Shown: positions 21,080 through 31,830 of the stretch, in pieces
Position numbering within the stretch: position 1 is the stretch's first letter
Layout of the letters: each line of letters begins with the position of its first letter
The notes under the pieces: model-generated
Databases searched by the model: none
Told to the model about the DNA's origin: nothing
Seen by the model: only the letters and a program-made list of their open reading frames with translations
Made by a program: the position numbers and the translations under genes
NCBI GenBank assembly: GCA_001695595.3
Contig: MBPM02000260.1
Coordinates: 1-45,051, forward strand
DNA from: Plasmopara viticola
Lineage: Eukaryota > Oomycota > Peronosporomycetes > Peronosporales > Peronosporaceae
Length of the DNA stretch: 45,051 nt
Reading direction: 5' to 3'

Positions 21080-21900
21080 GTGCGATAGGCATCGACGGAA
21101 TGCTAGATTAAATTGGGATTAGCTCAAATTCGAATCTTACGTACGTCGCAAGTTAGGCAGCCCGGGTGTTATCGACTAGACTAAGACGCATAAACTCTTT
21201 CTGCGAAAATGTTTGACTAGTTACTGACACCAGTGAGTTGCCCTCACGATATCTTTTTCCTTAGTTTCCAAGTGAGATTTTGTCTGACTGGTGGTATCCA
21301 TACCATTAATTCAATAGTTTTTGCTGAATATAATAAAAAATAAAAAAATACGAAATTATAGCTTGTCTTTGTCGTAATAGTAAACTTTTAATTGCTGTTC
21401 AGTACGCTTAATGCTAAACAAACCTCCGGCTAACCGCTACAGCAATATTGAACAATTGAAGTTCTAACGATTGCGCCATAACTGACTATTATTTTACTAC
21501 CTCACAAATTTTATTATATTGAACAGTAATATGGGGACACCAGCTTCAAAGAAGGCATCTATCGCCACGGACGATTATTTGCACGTTCACAATTAAAGTA
21601 CTATCTACAGGTAACGTCATTTGTGCTGCACTTCTAGCCCCGTCGCAGGTCCTGTCGTGGCATAATGCACGGGTACACCACGCTTCGATCCTACCTGTGT
21701 CATCGAGTTTCAATAAACGACGGTTCTCCATTCCCGTGATCAATTCCACAATCTTTCTGCTCTTCTTTGCGTAACGTTGATTGTGCTTATAGCGCTCTTG
21801 AATAACCCTGAAATACTTTGCTTTAAATTAAGCCTGTCTTTTTCAAAAAGCTATTTTTATACCCACATACTTAAGGCCACAATTTTTTTCTCCAAAAATT
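21080..21900 (+). repeat. Effector 3' flank, duplicated
   Basis: Aligned with 29341-30090. The shared word TACGTACGTCGCAAG (just after the gene in all three 3' ends), and then the ATCGCCACGGACGATTATTTG-like and GCAGGTCCTGTCGTG-like words, are in the same order. No gene is seen. The stretch near 21330-21350 is very A/T rich and could hold a polyadenylation site. Confidence 0.6.
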
Positions 21901-21904
21901 ACCT

Positions 21905-22600
21905 GTCACACTCTTTTGCATTTTGCTTTTAAAACTTCTTTGATAGCCATTCGGCTGTAAAACTTGTGATATCACGATCTTGACAAATTCGGATGACCAG
22001 CGTGATCTACATCATTGAACTCGCTGACTTCAGATTCTTCCTTCGTCTTGTTGCTTATAAGTACAATATCGAAGTGTTCGTGTACCTAAAATGAACACTG
22101 AAAGTACCGTAATTTTCGTATGTCTAGTTGTCATTGTATCTGCTCGAAATTTGTACTGCATTTGCAGTAACATGAGTCGCACGAGTAACCAAGCAATTTG
22201 ATTTTCGATTAGCTATTGGAAGAATATCATGACACTGCTAGTTTCTCATTGATGCTGCTCTATGAGTAAGGTCTACCCGCTTATAACCTTCAAAAAGCTA
22301 ACTAAGTGAGATTTTCTTAACAAATAGTTCCAAGACATACCATTTGCAAAGTAAACAAATGAATTCCTTGGGTTCAAGTTATTGTTCACCAAGCTTTATG
22401 AAAAGATGAGTTACAACTTTAAAGCAGTTCATCAAGCTTTATGCAAAGACGAGTTGCAACGTATGAAGAATTACATGTGATAGCCATACAATCATTTTGA
22501 CTATCATGCCTTAAGCGATCTTTACTATTTTTGGAACGTATGAAAAAGACGCCGATGCGTCAATACTTGATCTTATTAATGCGAATACAACGACGAGCGT
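21905..22600 (+). repeat. Blocks W and X, copy 2 (non-coding)
   Basis: Block W (21905-22190) and block X (22340-22520) lie in the same order and orientation as at 30090-30510. They are scrambled at 18385-19930. No reading frame was accepted. Confidence 0.5.
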
Positions 22601-22622
22601 GTCTTCGAGACCATCGATTAGT

Positions 22623-23640
22623 TCAATATGAAATCTTCAACGTATGGTGCTTGTCTAGAAGCGAGAGAGTCATGTCTTCGACGGCGAGAATCCAAAGGAG
22701 ATACGTTCGCAAATGACGATAGTGCATGGCTATATAGTGTTCGCTGTAGAGCTTGCCATTGACTACAACAGAGTTTTCTACCAATGCTGTATGGCGTAGC
22801 CCATTTGACGAGCTAGCTCGTGTCACAGTTGTGACTTCGTCTATATCAAATGTAATTTGTAGCGCGTACGTGCTAGATGACATGGGCGTAGCTTTAGTAA
22901 GAAGATATGGGAGCAAATTCGCTGAGTGACTCGGACGTGTTGTCTACTTGACTGGACTAGCTAAAACTCGCGGCCCAATCACCTAACCCACTTTTGCGAG
23001 GCAAGAATTAGCCGAGTGGCTTGCAAGTAAGTGCCTCCTACAGCGCATAAACAAATTGAAGACTTTCTCAAGCCATGAGCACGATAAATTGGCTGAAACG
23101 ATATTCGACAAAGTATTTAGACCAAAATTAAAGAATTAAACAGCAACATTTAAATTTGTCATTGCTGAAAGCTTAAAGTCTATTTACAGCTGCGGTCGCG
23201 GCTGTCTTCACAGATAAAAGTATGCCCGCGCATGATTTGATAATTTAAGTTTGTGGTCAATAGAGGCCGCAGAATCACTTAGTGTTCTGTTGGAACTTAT
23301 CGCAACCTTGTATAACTCGAACCAGGCAAGTGTGATAGCATTAGCATCGGCCCGTTTGCAAGCACAGTCATGGGAATAGAAGCATAAGCTAAGCCAGAGA
23401 CTACTTCTGGGGACAGAGGATTGCAGTAATTTTCTCGAGGGGATCGAGTTGAATAATTTGCGTGCGGATAGATGTGACTAGCTTCGAAGTGGTTTGGAAA
23501 AATTCCGTGATCTCGAAGCTGGGGCACCACGTGCCTATATTGGCCAAACCAGTTGAGAGGATCGGCGTCACGATTCATCAGCTCATGGCTTGATCCCGGT
23601 AGAAGTCAACCGCGAGCAGCGGTATCGTAAGTGTACGCAG
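22623..23640. pseudogene. Unidentified gene Z-Y, second copy, Y part flipped
   Basis: The minus-strand frame 22916-22623 reads YALQITFDIDEVTTVTRASS and HTALVENSVVVNGKLYSEHY, then LRTYLLWILAVEDMTLSLL: block Y in longer form. The plus strand at 22950-23640 carries block Z in broken frames (ISKLGHHVPILAKPVERIGV). The two parts face each other, whereas they are colinear at 18.6-19.6 kb. Function unknown. Confidence 0.45.
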
Positions 23641-23880
23641 TACGCTTAATGCTGGAACATCGTGCTTCTCATCTTCTCAGTAAAGAAATTGACCGTCACT
23701 TTAACGCGGAAAGCACTCTCGCGCGACGCAGAGGCTAAAACTTGACCAATCATCTGTGAAGAAACGAAACAAAATTATCCGATAATTTATTAGAGTATAA
23801 GGCCTCACTTCCGCAAGGTTGCCTAGACTTCGTAGATGTGGTGAAAAAGCTTTACGCCACTAGGGATTCCGTCACGAGTT
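23640..23880. other. Junction between the Z block and gypsy sequence
   Basis: No gene or repeat partner recognised beyond loose similarity to 31640-31830. Confidence 0.25.
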
Positions 23881-25410
23881 GAGCTCTCGTGAGGTCACTG
23901 GTGACCGCTTCTGAAGCTCCCGCGTTCAGCAGTGCTTACAGAAACATGACGTCGTAGATTATGGGTGGCGGATTAAAGGTCTAGTGGCAGTCAGTGACAA
24001 GTTTTAGCCAAAGTTTTGCCAATGGTACCTCGCCACTCGTCCATCGAGTTCATTGAAGATGCCGTAAAGAAAAGGTTAAGAGCATAACCCCATTACTTGT
24101 GTATTTAACGCTAAAAATCTTTTTGTCATCCTCAGACAATGTATAAGAGCAAGTGCAGCAAACACGATGTCTAACGCGCCTTCGCTCGTTCGGGCCGCTA
24201 AACGAGTGCGTAGCTGTTCCCACTTCATGCTGAGCGTAAGTCGAGGCCGCAGATCAAATGATACAGACATCCATGGTACACATCGTAGGTTTTCAAACGA
24301 TCACGGCCAAATTCGGTGGCCACACACTTATAATATGCCTTTAGAGTCATAAACAAGCAGAATTCATCACGGTGTGACTGCTTCTCGTGCTCGTGGATAA
24401 TCGAGGATTATAAACGCGATACGCTCTAACTCACTCGACACAAGCGTTTGATTGGAAAACAGCCATATAGTGCTTGAGGTTCGTAGTGAGTGCGTTTGTG
24501 CTAAAAAAAAATTCGTAGCTACTTTTTTCTTACTTTGATGAGTCTCTTGAAGAGGTATAACCGCACCACTTCATTGATCCTTGCTTGTCAGTGAAAGTAT
24601 CTCTACTTCACTATCCGTTCCACAAAGAATTGGCTCTGGCCTTGGTGGTCAAGGTGCGCCGAGAAGACCACTTCTGTTTCGTCCCACTTCTTCTTCTTGA
24701 TGAGAAGAAGAAGTGAGACGGAAGGCTTGCGGTCCAAGCGATAGGTGACCCTTAACTAAAGTATGTGAAATTATGAAATTTACAGTCTGATCGATCGTCG
24801 CGAGGCTTTGCGCGAGGTCTCTCACTTGTGTCGGGAAGTCGCTTGCTTCCATAGTGAGACTCATGCACAGCCGAATATTTAAAGCAAAAGATTCCCTATT
24901 ACTCAGCCCTTCTGCATTATTGGAGCAATCAGCCGCCGTATGTCCGCCCGAACTAAAGTTTCTTACAATCGTTGGCAGCACTTCAAAAAGAGCTAGAAAA
25001 ACATCAAGGCTCATGTGAGGCTAGATGTCGCGGTAACCACAGTACCTCACCAGACGCTACACAGTGGATGCCAGGTGTGTTAAGTGGGTTTTTGTAAAAG
25101 TAGATGGTATTTTCCGGCTCGTGCTTTTCAGGAATGTTGATGGTCCGATAATTTGGTATTTCATATTATTTCTTAATGCGTTCTCACCCTTTCGCGCGGT
25201 CAATTAACTAATAAGTAAAACAATTTTTCGAACAAAGAGCTTTGATTACTCCTGGCGTGTTAATCTGAATTCTTTTTTCGTTATCTGATTCGGATGAAAG
25301 TGTATTATTTGCTCCATTAGATATGTTAGACCGACTATCGGCAGAGTCACTTATCGCTTTCGTAAGGAAGCTGGTAAACTTGGAAGAAAAAATTCCAAAA
25401 TTTCGTGCTC
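23880..25410 (-). pseudogene. Post-integrase gypsy block, second copy
   Basis: Homologous to 5490-7010 and 31830-33130. The longest frame is on the minus strand, 25014-24649 (121 codons), with TMEASDFPTQVRDLAQSLAT and DQTVNFIISHTL. The same stretch reads with stops at about 6480-6420 and 32810-32760, which supports minus-strand coding. The domain is unrecognised. Confidence 0.5.
24680..24720. repeat. 18-bp stem hairpin
   Basis: CGTCCCACTTCTTCTTCT (24680-24697) and its reverse complement, with one mismatch (24703-24720), enclose a 5-base loop. The homologous bases near 6300-6330 do not form it, so it arose locally. Confidence 0.7.
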
Positions 25411-25559
25411 CGGGAGCTGGTAAAACTGTTAAGTGTTAACATAAAGCCAGTCATGCCCATAAATTTGCGAGCCATGCAAGCTCAACCATTATCAGCTTAT
25501 ATGTCCACAAATATAAAATTTCGGCTCAAATTCTATACAATTAACCTTCGAACACACGG

Positions 25560-26270
25560 TTTACAATTTCCATCGGACCAACTGTCTGCGGATTGTCGGA
25601 TCCTGAAAGAGTAAAGCATCAATATCACGAAAGCGTCGGTAAAACGGAAGTCCACATCTGTCTTAAAGACCATGGTCATAATTATTGAAACTACTGCTTT
25701 ATTTTTTTCTTCACTGAGAGAGCCATTTTCGGAAAAGGTTGGGGTGACGCCCTCCTTCCAAGCGCGGGGGCTAAATGCTCGCGCGCTTCGGGCAGGTGCT
25801 CTCGGGCATCTGCAGGTCTCTAACGAGTCTCACCCTCGACGCGACGGTCTCCAGCACCAGGGCACCACCTGGGCTCTTACCAAGTCAGAAGTACACAAAA
25901 TAATGGAAGACCCTCACGGCCTCGGTGCTGGCTGCACTGCCCGTCGAACGAGACCCGACGTATGCGGACACCACTCTATGCCGTGGACTAGCCATAGAGC
26001 CTAGCACGTGCATAACTTGGCAACGCGATAACGTAATACAATACAATACAATGAGAGAGCCAGCTGCACGATCCAGCTGTGGCGGCACCGTGCCCGTGTT
26101 GTCATTAGTTTTGCTAATCCAAAGCTATAGTCGAGACTTATGGACCCACAATAGTCCTACGGTACTATTAGGCTCTGCAATGATGTTGGCGCGTAAAGCG
26201 CGAGTTTGGTCTTGTGGCAGGTGTCATTGATCCTCACACACTTGTCCACCTATGTGTACATGTAACACAA
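25560..26270 (-). pseudogene. Gypsy integrase relic split by an insertion
   Basis: 26270-26062 and 25715-25560 together correspond to the integrase sequence at 7570-7200. The minus-strand remnants LRANIIAEP and VHKSRL...NDNTGTVPPQ correspond to the same words in the other copies. The 326 bp between 25726 and 26051 are absent from every other copy. Confidence 0.6.
25715..26062 (+). mobile_element. SINE-like retroposon with target-site duplication
   Basis: An insert of 326 bp (25726-26051) is flanked by exact 11-bp direct repeats TGAGAGAGCCA at 25715-25725 and 26052-26062. It ends in a short tandem tail, AATACAATACAATACAA. The body is clearly more G+C rich than the surrounding gypsy relic, and the three homologous integrase copies lack it. 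These are the hallmarks of a non-autonomous non-LTR retroposon (SINE, or the 3' end of a LINE). I did not find convincing tRNA A and B boxes, so the class is tentative. Confidence 0.75.
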
Positions 26271-26589
26271 TCAATATATTATTAAGACCAAGAAAAACAC
26301 ATCTTCTTGATCAAAACGACCCCTAATAAGGGCAACACATGACCCCAAATGCATATCGTATTTTTGGTCTTTAAAACTTGGTACAATGACTCGAGAAGGA
26401 TCTGTTGATATGGCTTATTGCAAAGATCACCTCCTTTCGAATAGCGATGGGTCAAATATCGCTGTTGAGGTTCCACTTAAATGACTTCGGCATCTTTCGA
26501 CCGCGATGAAACATCACATAAAAGGATTTGGATTGGCATTCGTTTTATATACCTACCGAATTTGCTGTTCTTTAGATCCTGCCGATGAA

Positions 26590-27170
26590 AACCAAATCAT
26601 ATTCTGGCCTACGCGAAGGCGTGCCGGCACGCACACTCTATTTTACAGCATTCGTAGCGAAATTACTGTTTCACAAAGAATGAAACCTATCTCGTCAAGC
26701 TTTGGAGCAAGATGACCGTTTTTACCGCTGTCCACAGGAATGTGCGGCCCCAAGAAATTATGAAGGGTTCAAAGCCTAAAAGATGCACTCGATATATAAC
26801 CAGCGTTTAAAACATGGAAAGAGACTCTTTGTCACGAACGAGTTTGCTCGACTTGATAGCCTATGCTGTCTAATCTAGGTAAAATTAGCTCGATCACGGC
26901 CATCCTTATTAGCCTGCAGTGATGTGCCACCGATAATGTTGTCAAAATATTAGGAAAAGACGACTAACGTTCCTGTAAAGTATGTCAAAACAAGAACTGG
27001 TGCTTCTATTGCTACCAATACCACTCAACAATCACCTTAGATAAATCCAATACAGAATTTGTGTAACCCGCATACTTAATCGTGTATTTATGCAAACAAT
27101 TAAGTAGCCTTAGTCACTATCGCAATTCTTTTTTACTATTGTAGCGCTGGCAAAGGCGAATTGTTTTTAA
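26590..27170 (-). pseudogene. Gypsy RT 3' remnant
   Basis: Matches 36010-35460 and, inverted, 4150-4560 (shared words such as AATGTGC, CATCCTTA, CAGTGATGTGCCACC). Only the end of the RT/RNase H region remains. The RT catalytic box, protease, gag and most of the LTR of this copy are missing. At 27170 the sequence passes almost directly into the effector upstream block. Confidence 0.5.
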
Positions 27171-27199
27171 TATAGTTTGAGCGTAGAGATACATGATGA

Positions 27200-27684
27200 A
27201 TTAGTTCCTACGGACGCCATAACGTTAAAAAAGTATTTGCCGTATTTAACTTACGGTTTAGCATCTAAAATTCTACGTATTTCAGATCTGCAGATCAAAA
27301 CTGCCTCTTTCTGATGCTCTGGATATATACCATACGATCGGTCAGCTGCATACAACATATACGCACTGATTCTATGTCATAGTTCCAAAACCTCTCGAGA
27401 TTTTAATTCTTCGTCAAGTCATTTTCTGCTGCTAGTGCTGCTTCAAAATGTTGGGGCTATGCTTGCATGGATCAAGAGTTGCGCTGCTTAAACTTATCGT
27501 ACTTCATTCCGGAATACTAGAAGAACGAGATGCGAAAAAACATTTAGTCTCGCGGTTGAGGGTACTGCATTGTCGAACCTAACTAATCGCATCTGATCGT
27601 AACACGTATATTCCACCACATGTGTATGTAGCTAGATAGTGATCCTATGCAATTTGTCATTAATCAATTTATACTCCTAAAGCG
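27200..27684 (+). promoter_or_regulatory. Upstream region of the first intact effector
   Basis: It begins with a trace of the LTR end (ACGGACGCCATAACG, 27212) and aligns with the upstream blocks at 11090 and 40690. TGTCATTAATCAATTT at 27655-27670 fits 12 of 16 positions of the oomycete Inr consensus GCTCATTYYNCAWTTT. It ends 14 bases before the ATG, giving a very short leader typical of oomycete genes. The same spacing is found at 41117-41132. Confidence 0.55.
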
Positions 27685-29340
27685 ATGCTTCAACCTAGAC
27701 TTTTGCGCCGTTTCATGTTGCTATCGGGTTTTGCGCTCGTGGTTCGTACCTATACAGTGATTGCGGTGGATGGCCAAGCTCAGAGTTACATGAGGAGCTT
27801 GTCAGCAGCGAATACTCGAGCCGACCGCAATGAGGAAAAAATGTTGAATACTTTCGCCGCGAAGGTTGCATGGGAAGTGGAGAAGTTGGCTCCTAGTCTG
27901 CGTTTGAGGTTCTCTCGTGACAAAGAGAAAGCGATCAGTTACTTTTTCGAAAATTTTCACGTGGAATCTGTAAAGAAAAACTTATTCGCAAGTAAGCAGT
28001 ACCGAAGGTGGGCTAGCGGTGTCCTTGGCACCTACAAAGACTCTCCAACGACCTATATGGCCTTGTTTCAAGAGCTGAAGAAACACTTTAACGACTATGA
28101 GCTGGCTACGTTTGTACTTGATGGTTTGGCATCCCCAAAGACAAAAGCTGTAGCTGAAAATTATTACGACCTCCAAATGAAAGATTGGATCGAAAACGAG
28201 GAAGCGCTTGATGTCTTTCGTGCCTTGAAACTTGATGTCGACAGGGACAACGTTCTCAAGAACCCGCTCTTGGAGACTTATGTCTCGTTTGTTCGTCAGC
28301 TTTCACGAACAAATAATTTAGACGATCAGCCAATCTACGATGACTTGTATCGCATGCTCGAGCAAAAAGTTGGCGTTGCTCGCTTGGCTGAAATGCTAGG
28401 AGCTACGAATGTTGATCTCCGCGAAGAAAAGGTTGGTGGCGGGGTAATGAACGCGCTGTTTCGGGACATAGCCTCGAAAGGGCCAAAGGGCTCACTCGAA
28501 TACGTAGAGTCTATTTTCAAAGATAATGCCGTTGGAGAATCTTCAGCTGTCAGCATCTGGCTTTCTTACGCCAAACGGTCGTTGTCGCAAAGTGATTACG
28601 AGAAATTGGTGAACGGCATGATAAACGATCTGTTGGACCAGCGTGGAGTAAAAGACAAGGCCCTTGCTACCGTCATTGCGGCAGCGCAAAAAGACGAGAG
28701 CACGCGTAAATTGGCTACAGACGGATTAGGAAAGTTGCTTGTAAAGTGGGAGGAGCATAAAAAGAAGGCAGACGATGTGCTTAACATTCTTGGGCTCGAA
28801 GTGAAAAAAATGAAAGCCGAGGACATTGAGAAAAGTCCACTGTTAGAGACGTGGTTTGCGTTCGAATCGCGACAACACGCTGACGATGCCAAATTACTCG
28901 TGGCATTGCAGAAACAATTGTCTGACGAACAATTAGCGAGCATGCTAGTCATAGAGATGGGAGACCCAAACATGGCAATTCGTCTTTACAGAGTGCGAAA
29001 GGCACTTTTCAAAAAATGGCAAATGGAGGGTATTGACGTAGATGCTGCTTTCCAACGTTTTCAGCTACATCGCGCTGGTGACAAACTTTTTGCGCACCCG
29101 GCGTTGAGTGTCTGGCATTCATATGTCCTCGAACACTATGGCCCGGGTTCAAGTGCAAAACCAATCGTGCGAGTCGTGAAAAAACACTACGATGATCTCA
29201 AATTGCTTCTTGCCATGGTGCGTAGAGTATCAAAACTGGACAAGCACACAAGCACTATGATCATTGCCGAAATGCTGAAGCAAAAGAGATTCGCTCATAG
29301 TCGTAGTTTACGTACGTCGCAAGCTAGGCAGCTCAAGTGA
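27685..29340 (+). CDS. Secreted WY/LWY-repeat RxLR-like effector (551 aa)
   Basis: Intact, intron-less. Residues 1-30 form a signal peptide (basic start, hydrophobic MLLSGFALVV, cleavage probably near Ala-Val-Asp-Gly). RSLS at 37-40 replaces canonical RxLR, and NEEK at 49-52 stands in place of EER. The rest is helical and built of repeated units. Three carry a helix ending in Trp, a VFxxLxL segment and a PLLETW-like segment: about 137-211 (NPLLETYVSF), 322-406 (SPLLETWFAF) and 411-487 (HPALSVWHSY). An extra W-containing segment lies near 101-135 (YRRWASGV). This is the LWY architecture of oomycete effectors, which act inside plant cells; the host target is unknown. The C-terminus extends about 30 residues beyond its paralogues, and the extension looks ancestral. 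Confidence 0.88.
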   Translation: MLQPRLLRRFMLLSGFALVVRTYTVIAVDGQAQSYMRSLSAANTRADRNEEKMLNTFAAKVAWEVEKLAPSLRLRFSRDKEKAISYFFENFHVESVKKNLFASKQYRRWASGVLGTYKDSPTTYMALFQELKKHFNDYELATFVLDGLASPKTKAVAENYYDLQMKDWIENEEALDVFRALKLDVDRDNVLKNPLLETYVSFVRQLSRTNNLDDQPIYDDLYRMLEQKVGVARLAEMLGATNVDLREEKVGGGVMNALFRDIASKGPKGSLEYVESIFKDNAVGESSAVSIWLSYAKRSLSQSDYEKLVNGMINDLLDQRGVKDKALATVIAAAQKDESTRKLATDGLGKLLVKWEEHKKKADDVLNILGLEVKKMKAEDIEKSPLLETWFAFESRQHADDAKLLVALQKQLSDEQLASMLVIEMGDPNMAIRLYRVRKALFKKWQMEGIDVDAAFQRFQLHRAGDKLFAHPALSVWHSYVLEHYGPGSSAKPIVRVVKKHYDDLKLLLAMVRRVSKLDKHTSTMIIAEMLKQKRFAHSRSLRTSQARQLK

Positions 29341-30090
29341 CGACGACTAGTCTAACACACACGAGGAGAATCTCGTCGCATAAACGCTTTTGGCGAACTT
29401 CACTTGGTGCATTCTGTATCTGTACTCAATTTGATAGACATCGAGTGCACGATATATATTTTTCTCTAATGTCTAAGAGGTGTGTGATGTGTTCTCCACA
29501 CCATTTGCTTTCAGAGTGCCTCAAACAGCAAAGTGACTAATATGAATTAGAAGAAAAAGAAATGTTAGCATCGTCCAGTAGGCTAAATGCTAAACAAGCC
29601 TTGCTGTAGCAATTTTGATCACAGTTGCACCATAAGTGATTGTTATTTTTTATATCAAAAATGTGTATATTACTGGTATAGTAGTAAAGGAACATGAGCT
29701 TCACATCCAAAGCCGTTTAATATATCGCCACGGACAATAATTTGCGCGTTCGCAATGGAAGTATTATATTTGAATCGCATCAACTGTGCTGCAGTCCAGC
29801 CTAGTAGCAGATCCTGTCGTGATTTCAAAACGGGCATACCACGCCTTACTTCTTTCTGTGTCACCGGATTTCATTCAATCGCTGTCTCAGTTTTCCGTTA
29901 TCAGTACCACAATTGCGTTGCTATTCTTTGCGTAGTGCCTCACTCCACCAAAATCACCTGCAAAATGTTAATCGTGCTCTTATCGTCATTTAATGATTCT
30001 GCAACACTTTGCTCAAACCTAACCTTCTGAGTTTTTTAGATGTCAAATTTCTACTCGCCTTCTTTAAGCCACAAATTTTGACTTACATGA
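29341..30090 (+). repeat. Effector 3' flank, second copy
   Basis: Homologous to 21080-21900. It contains ACGACGACTAG-type and ATCGCCACGGACAATAATTT words shared with that copy, and the first 60 bases are also shared with 42730-42800. No gene seen. Confidence 0.55.
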
Positions 30091-31640
30091 ATCAATTGTC
30101 ACACTCGTTTGCATCTTGCTCTTAAAACTATTTAATATCCGTTCAGCTGTAAATTTATACAGATTTTGTACGGCATTTGTAATGCCAAGACTCGTACAAA
30201 TAATTAAGTATTGTAGCATTTCGATTGACGTGTGGTACGATATCATGCCGTAGCAAATTTTTCATTTATTCTGTCCTATAGGTAAATTATCTCTGTATAT
30301 AAATTGTTAAGAACAAAGTTAGTGCGCTTCAGTCACTTAAATTATTCTAAGACATGCTGTTTGCAAAAAACAAAGTTAAATCTTTAGTTCAAGCAATTAT
30401 TGTACGTCAAGCTTTATGCAAAAGCGCGTTGCAACGTGTAAAGAAATATACGTGGTAGCCATATTATCGATTTTACTACTATGTCGTAAGCGATCTCTTC
30501 TTATTTTCTAATGTACAGAGAGACGTCAATGTGTCAATACTTAATCATGAGAAGGCGAATACGACAAGTAGTGTCTCTTCGATACCTTGGGGCGTTCCTT
30601 TTTTGATGGAATGGCCGAAGGCTAGACAAGCCTGTCATAATTCTTCAAGGATTGTTCCGTTTGAGTTCGACGAATTTTCCATAGTAGAGTTTGACATGAA
30701 GTTCACGCCGAGGAGACAAAATGTTCTTGCCCATGCATATGTCGTTGCCCAGTCGATGAGCTAGCTCTAGTTACAACTACGACCTTGTCTGGATCGAATG
30801 TAAAATGTGGCGCGTTGGCGTGAGATAACATAAGCGTAGCTTTAGAAAATAGATCTGAAGAGCATATTTGATTAATCACTTGGACGAGTTATCGACGTGG
30901 GTGAGATAGGTAATGCTTGCAATTAATTCACCCCAACACATTGTGGCTACGACAGATATAGCCGAGCGGCTTCCTGATGTTCGTAGTGCATAATCAAATT
31001 GAAGACTTTCTTGGGACACGTGCATGATAGAATTGCTGAAAGGAACAATGCTCGACAGGAGTGTATTGACCAAAAGCGATGACAAGAGTTGTTTGATCAG
31101 AAAGCAGAATATTTGTTATTGCTAAAGGCTTGAAACATTTTTACGAATGTAGTTTAAGCTGTCCCTAAGACAAGAATATGGCTGTGCTTCATTGGATCTT
31201 AGCGTACATGTTTAGTACTATCAACGGGATGCAAGTACACTTAAGGTTCTATTGGACTTATCTGGCCACTATGTAAACTGGATTAACACGAAAGTGCTGG
31301 CACTGGGTCATTTGCGGGGACAGCCGCGGTAGGCCGAACCATCATTAAGCGAATAACGGTTTTTGTGCACGAAGGATCACAGTATTTGTCTCAAGGGGAT
31401 CGAGTCAAACAATTTGCTCGCGGAGAGATGCGACTGGCATCAGAATCGGTTTGGAAAGCTTCAAAATCTCGAAGCTGGGGCACCCAGCGCCTATTGACAA
31501 AAACAGCTGAGATAGTCGGCGTGACAATCATTAGCTTTTGGCTTGCATCCGTCAGATGTCAATCGCGGGCAACTTCATCGCAAAGAGTATGCAGTGTGCC
31601 ATATGATGCTGGAGGGCTGTTTTCTTCTCCTCTCCATGGT
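30090..31640. pseudogene. Blocks W, X and unidentified gene Y-Z, third copy
   Basis: Same order as 21905-23640. Block Y is on the minus strand at about 30880-30560 (HFTFDPDKVVVVTRASSSTG); block Z is on the plus strand from about 30940. The frame 31365-31643 keeps GDRVKQFARGEMRLASESVW and ISFWLASVRC, counterparts of FRVEQFACGYMRLSLG and IHQLLACIR in the first copy. Broken throughout. Function unknown. Confidence 0.45.
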
Positions 31641-31830
31641 TAAACATTAACTGCCACTTTTACCTGTAAAGTATTCTTGCGCGACGCGGCCGCCAAAGGA
31701 ATCCTATAGTCGATGAAGTTCTCACATAGCAAGGTTGCCTTAACATTTTAAATTCTCCTAATCAAACTAATCTTTGAAACTTCACTTTTTTAATACTACT
31801 TATAATGCCTCAAATTTAACCCATCTCAAG
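31640..31830. other. Unassigned junction
   Basis: Short A/T-rich transition between block Z and the gypsy relic. Nothing recognised. Confidence 0.2.

Noticed and set aside
25672..26004. 110-codon frame in the G+C-rich insert
   Set aside because: It spans the retroposon boundary and has no eukaryotic start in context; the G+C-rich insert alone explains the lack of stops.
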